Part shown: positions 22,901 to 28,900 of the stretch, piece by piece
Position numbering within the stretch: the stretch's first letter is position 1
How the letters are laid out: the number at the start of each line of letters is the position of its first letter
DNA from: Symbiodinium kawagutii
Taxonomy: Eukaryota > Sar > Dinophyceae > Suessiales > Symbiodiniaceae
NCBI GenBank assembly: GCA_009767595.1
Contig: VSDK01017407.1
Coordinates: forward strand, 65,026 to 129,025
Direction: 5' to 3'
Length of the DNA: 64,000 nt
The notes under the pieces: model-generated
What the model saw: the letters and a program-made list of their open reading frames with translations, nothing else
The model's database searches: none
Told to the model about the DNA's origin: nothing
Translations under genes and position numbers: made by a program

Positions 22901-25900
22901 TGGCAGCAAAGGCAGCATCTGTTGCCTGAACTTGTTGCACGTTCCTGAGCTGATTTTGAACGGCAGCCCTTCTTCTACCACCAGATTCTGGTTCGCCCCA
23001 GGTAACCACTGACCTGTCTCCCAGGATGGCAGCAAAGGCGGTGTTTGTGGACTGAACTTGTTGCACATTCCTGAGCTGTTCTTGAACTGAAGAACTGTCA
23101 CCACCAAAAACTGGAAGGCCCCAGGACACGATCTTATGGCCTCCGCAGCACCACATCGCAAAAGCCCAGTTTGTCGTCACTACTTTTGGTTGCTGCACAA
23201 CTGCCATGAAGTGACCCCCATCTTGAATGCCTGAAGTTTCCAAAGAGTCCATGAGGTTGGTCAGCACATGCCCCTCTTCTGTGACCAGCTTCAGGAACCC
23301 CTGTCCGAACGACTTCTGGGCCAGCACTTTCAAGTCCGCCACAGTGGAAATACGTGGGAGTGACAGTGTCTCACTCCTGCCACTTGGGAGCGACACAGAA
23401 ACTTGAAACATTCAGAACTAGATGCGCGAAGTCAAGTCTGGAAAAAAGAAATCTCTATTCAATTGTTAAGCTCTTGAGCCGGTGCTGTGCCATGACGTGC
23501 CACCCCTTTGACCAAAAGGTTGGAACCCACCAGTTGTCAAATGGCAGTTCAATCCTGGTTGAGCAGGAGTGATATTCTCATACCATGCATTCAACACGCT
23601 GTGTAACAATCATTGCGAGAATCACGTGCAAATATGAGTGTTTCGCAAAGTAGAGACTCCTAAATCGCCCCATATTCATGATTTGTGGTCATACACCAAC
23701 CATTTTGGCGGGTTTCCTATATTTTAAGAACCCTTGATATGGAGCAGTACCATTTCTATTGGCTTGATCCTGCTATACTGGCTGATCAATGGGGAAGCAG
23801 TGAAAGAGTTCGCCAGTACTCTGTATGCAACCCGTTTGCTACTTGGTGGTTCATAGATCCCTTGCCAAGAAAAGAATAGTTTCAAGTGGTTATATGGCTA
23901 TTTGTCCAAACAATGTATCCCTGGTTCCCCATCATTAACCACTGTTTTCCCTATGGTTGGCTACTATCCGTAGACAATTGATTAATATTGACCCATAGCC
24001 GCCATAGCCATACGGTAAATCAATCATATCCCAAACAACCTCAAAACCTACAGTAAGCGGATTTATCATGTAGCCACTGAAATTAGTAAGGGAAATGATA
24101 GAACAACTACTAAGGGATATGATATTTTTAGCTTAGCTGAATTCACTCAAGCTATGATAGATGAACACTATGCGCCCTGCACAGATCTGCCACGCCGGTT
24201 ACGCAGCCGTGAAGCTCGGAAAGACTGGGATGCTTCGCATCATCTGAGCTACCAACGTACCGTGAAGCTGACGATACAAGGTATACAACTCATACAACCT
24301 CAGGATTATGATATCATGGTTAAATACTTTTTCTAGGAATTCTCTTTCAATAGTATACATCTATCAAAAGATCAAGGTCAAAATGAGCTAAGCCATTTCT
24401 CTGTCAACCTTGGAAGGATCGAGCATTCTGCCATTTGCAATTCAAACGAGCCAGCAGTTGTGTGGTCGCCTTGTCTTTGTAGAGGGTCTCCACGAGGTTG
24501 TAAGCCTTGGTTGGCCAACGAGCCATAAATGTGCTGCGGTTGACTCTAGACATAGCCAAGCACAATATGGATACGCGTTGAGCGCATCCACAACAACATC
24601 AACGCCAGCACCAAAAAGAACAACATCAACGACAATGACGGTCAGAGTCACAGCAACAACAACGACAAACAGCAACGCAATAACAGCAACAACAGCTGTT
24701 GGCCGCTATGCCGCTATGCACCCGCAGCATAATTCCAATCAAAGCTATGCGCACGATAGTCTCTTCACGGCTCAAGCAGTATAGGAAATCCATCGAAGTC
24801 ATGTCGCTTCCCATGAGCAAACATCCTCAGGTTTTCCGTGAGCATCTTGGAAGCTGTGCATCCTGCACCTGGTGGTACCCTATGCCATCCCTATGCTGCA
24901 AACAGCCAGCTCTTTGAATATATCAGTCACGGACTTCTCATACAACAATGACGGATTGGTTTTCCTCTGTCAGCTTCTACCATTGTATGTTTTTCTCTCA
25001 TCGCCTCAAGGAGGTTAGCTACAATTTTGCTTGGTCAAAACCATCATCCTTGGACTGTCCCCGGATGTCCCCAACCCTATTGGGGGGGTTCTCAGCATAG
25101 CGGACCCCCCAAATCATATCTAATCAGCCATTTGTAGTAATAAACGTAAACCCATTAATTAATTTGTTGGGGTCCCCATTTCCAAGAAACCGCGTCTCAA
25201 AATGGGACCGGTCAACATCACGTCCAAACTGGCCCATCGTCACAGCCGAGCGGCAGCTCCGAAGATGCAGAGTCGCGTGGTCTTGGTGTTGGGCTCTTTG
25301 GACCAACGGGGCGCGAACGGCAAATCCTGGGCGCGGCGGCAAACAGCACAGGTCCCAGTGACTGAGGGCGAAGTGTAGCGAAGCGTAGCGAAGCACAGGG
25401 GTGGCGGTAACCGACACGGCACAGCCACCGATTCACCCCAAAAGAAAGGCGGGAAATAAAAACCAACGCTGAGAATTTCTCAGATACATCCCATTGCTGG
25501 ATAAATAGTTAGTGCTCAGCTTTCACTGGCCAATGCATCCCAGTGCTGCAATAACCTGCAAATATCCCAAATTATGGCGGGATGATCTTTCGGAAGTAAT
25601 TACGGCTGTATACCTCAGCCAGAAAAATGTCCCTTGGATTTCTCTTGTTTCACTATGGTTTCACTAGTGGTTCTGTTTCACATATATGGCGGTTTCTCAA
25701 CATAGGGGTGCCCCCCTCAATCATCCATTGGGGGTTGTCTTTCACTATCTGTCACTATGGTTTTCATATATGGCCATGAGTCAGTTCACCCTTAGTCCCC
25801 CTGGTTCCCCCATCATTAACCAGGCTGTTTTCCCTGTTGGTGATCATCCCCAATTAGTTGGTTGATTAATATTGACCCAGCTCGCCATATGTTTCACTCT

Positions 25901-28900
25901 TATTTCTCTGGTTTCACTATGTTTCTCTTCGCCAAATCCTGGCATTCCAGCGGATGGAGTCATCCAGGTATAGCTGAACCACCATGTCGTGGGCCACCTG
26001 TCTGAATCGGGCAACCGTGCCACCATGCGACCACCCCGGGATGCGCAACTGGGGTAGTCTGCGCTTGCGCAGTCTTATGTCATCAAAGATTCCTCTGAAA
26101 CTGGTGGTTTCCGACCATTTCTGTTGGCTGTTGATCTGGCTTGTGCTGGTTTCCCAGTCCCTTTCATCCAAGCTTCGATGATTTTGTGCTTTTGCGTGCC
26201 AGCAAGCAGCCTCAGTGAAGAATCAGCTGCCCGATCAGCAGTTCTTCCCAATCCAGGAGCTGTTCCAAAGGAGTGCGGCTGCACCCGAAACGAAAAGGGT
26301 CAGCCAGGGTCAGCTTTCAGCTTCGACTTGTGCTCCCCAAGCTGGCCCAAGTGCTGCACCGCAAATCCAACTGGAAAAATGACACTGCCCACCACATTCT
26401 AAATCCAATAGCGAGTTTTAAGTTTTGATTTTTTGGTTTGAGCATGCTTGAAACTATGTAGCTGTTATAAGTTATAAATTTAAAAGTGCTATCACCGACG
26501 GTGACTTTGAATGTGAAACACTTGATCTACTACAGAGAAAAATACGTAAAACCTAAGATTCCATATTTTTGGAGTTCGGAAACCAGACCATACAGCTTAG
26601 AAATGATTCAACATCAATCATGATCACAAGATTGAACCCCCCAATAGGTTTCATCTAATGGTCGGATCCAGAGGTCTAGTCGCACCACCAGCGAGCTCAA
26701 CATCCCAGGTGGATTCAGGCTCCATCAGGCGACGTCACCACCGTGAAATCCCGCTGTTTGAGCTCAGTGGCTGGCCAGCCCCGTCCATCAGATTGATGTT
26801 CAGCCATGGAAACCTGGACTCCTGCCAGCTCACAGCCCCAGGGCCCTGTTGACATGTTCAACCAATGTGCTTTGCCTGGGACCTGCGCATGTTGCAGTCG
26901 GGTTTCAGGTCGATTTGCACCGAAACGTGGGTGGTTCCATGAATTGTTTGCTGCATTTTGCTGCTGATAGGTCCGTGGCATTTCAAAAAGATCAGTCCAT
27001 TGATCCGATGATGCAACTCGTGGTTCGGTTACCCTTACCCCTCTTGCAACACGTTCACACCACATCACGTGGTTTCCGTCCCTTGGCGGCACTCCTTCAT
27101 TCTTTGCTGAAGGATGTCGATACCAAAATCGAACCTTTCAGCGGCCACGGACACGATATACACCATGCTTTGCAGCTGGGCCAACCTGCCCGTTGCGCAA
27201 CTCACATCTGCTCCAACGTGGAGCCCCACCTACGCACTTTCTATTTGAATATGGGCAGGGTCTGTGACATCCCCGAGATCATGGAATACCCAACTGTCAT
27301 GATCGGCCATATTTTGCGTTCATACGCTAACCACGTGAATCAGTATCGTCCAATCATCACCATCACTCAATTCAAACACTCATGATATCTCATGATAGCA
27401 GATATTACCATCCAGTGCTCAACCAGTTGCTGGTGATCTGCGTCAATATGATGCTTTTCCTCAATGATTTGCAGGGTCCATCCTGATGCGAAGCATGGCG
27501 AGCTCATCACGGCCCCATGTTGCTAATATTCTACTTGCATCAGTGACCAGTTTGATATGGGGTGCGTCAAAAGGGTTGTTCCCTAACGAACCATTCAACA
27601 CCAACAACCATAATCAACCATGACCATCAGGAACGAGTGGCTAGACATTATCATTAAGATCTATCAAACTACTATGATTATGTTGAGTCCTCTCATCATG
27701 CTGATTCTCTTCCGCCCTTCCCGGGGCCCCCACACCATGTCAGTGTAGCTGAGTCATTGTGTGGTGAACTCGTCTTTTCCCATGGTGACGTCACCGCACT
27801 GATCACGATGCGCGTCGTCCCCACCATTCTCACTGCAAAGAACCCCTGAATGAGTTCCAACTTCGTCAGAATTGTTCGTTGACTTCGAAATCTGAAGTTC
27901 TCAAATCTCTTGACATCTCTTGATCCCTCCCTGGGCTTCCTGGAAGAATTACAGGTTCTTTGTGCTTGTTTGGATTCTTGTTGGCTGGACACATCTCTTG
28001 ATCCATCTCTTGGCTGAAGTGCATTCATCCATAGCTAATATCCATGCTCCTTACTCAAAACCCATCTCTTCGGGTCCTCCTGCTTTGGGTCTGGACCACA
28101 TTTCTTGGGGCAAGCAAAGTCCCAGCACAGTGCGTCCCAGGAGCTTAGCACCTGAATCTAATGGACCAAACAAATAAGGACTGCTTGGTGGTGCGAACAG
28201 CCACCCCGTCATGAAACATCTGCGCAAGTCAACCAGCCATTTGTTATTGATTACCAGGGAAAACATGTCAATCAAAATCACCAGCCAGCAATTGATCATA
28301 CAAGAACCAGCTTGCAAATTGCAATCATGATTAATTCATGGTTGATATTGGCCAATCATGGTCATAATGGGCAACAACTGCTTCTTGATTGGTTCTCTTA
28401 AGCATTCAGTCTGGGACCCCAAGGATGACACCCAAAATCCGGCGATTCTGCAGTCAAGCAGCTCGTGATTCCCCAGAGAGGCTGCGGTCAAATTCAAATA
28501 ATTCAACACATCCACAGCCTCTACAGCCAGGGCGCACTGTACGTGTAGGCGCGCAGACGCTGAGGGGTGAACTGCATCAACCCAGGTGAACTGGAAAGGC
28601 GTGTTGCCATGGTAACCCTTGGTAGCTCACAGTGTTGCGATCAGCTTTCGAAACTATCCAGGACTCGTTGGCTGGAGAGCCACCCTCAGGTTGATGAGCT
28701 TCCACGCAAATATTGTGTCACATCGCCATATGAGATGATTAAAGGGCCCAAGAATAGGTTGAAGCATCGGCGGCGCCCAGTACAAGACCACAGAATGTGA
28801 CGGCTTTTTGTTGGGCATGGTGGCTGGTGATAGGGTTCGGATCAAATTCTCATTAGGACACACGATTGTTCAGAACAGCCCCCCCCCTCGGAACAACCCC

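Noticed and set aside
22194..23161. Plus- and minus-strand frames overlapping the RCC1-type gene in other phases
   Set aside because: Shadows of the 123-bp coding repeat.
26849..27385. 178-codon plus-strand frame
   Set aside because: It overlaps, antisense, the FDFG exon, which has family motif support; no motif on the plus strand.
27700..27830. RIVISAVTSP frame as the 5'-nucleotidase strand after FPWLN
   Set aside because: It lies upstream of the FPWLN exon in transcription order, so it cannot follow it; kept only as a weak candidate exon.
28441..28462. Continuation of the GNHE exon as ELLDC
   Set aside because: The next exon supplies FDFG in phase through a GC donor after GNHE, restoring the conserved GNHEFDFG.
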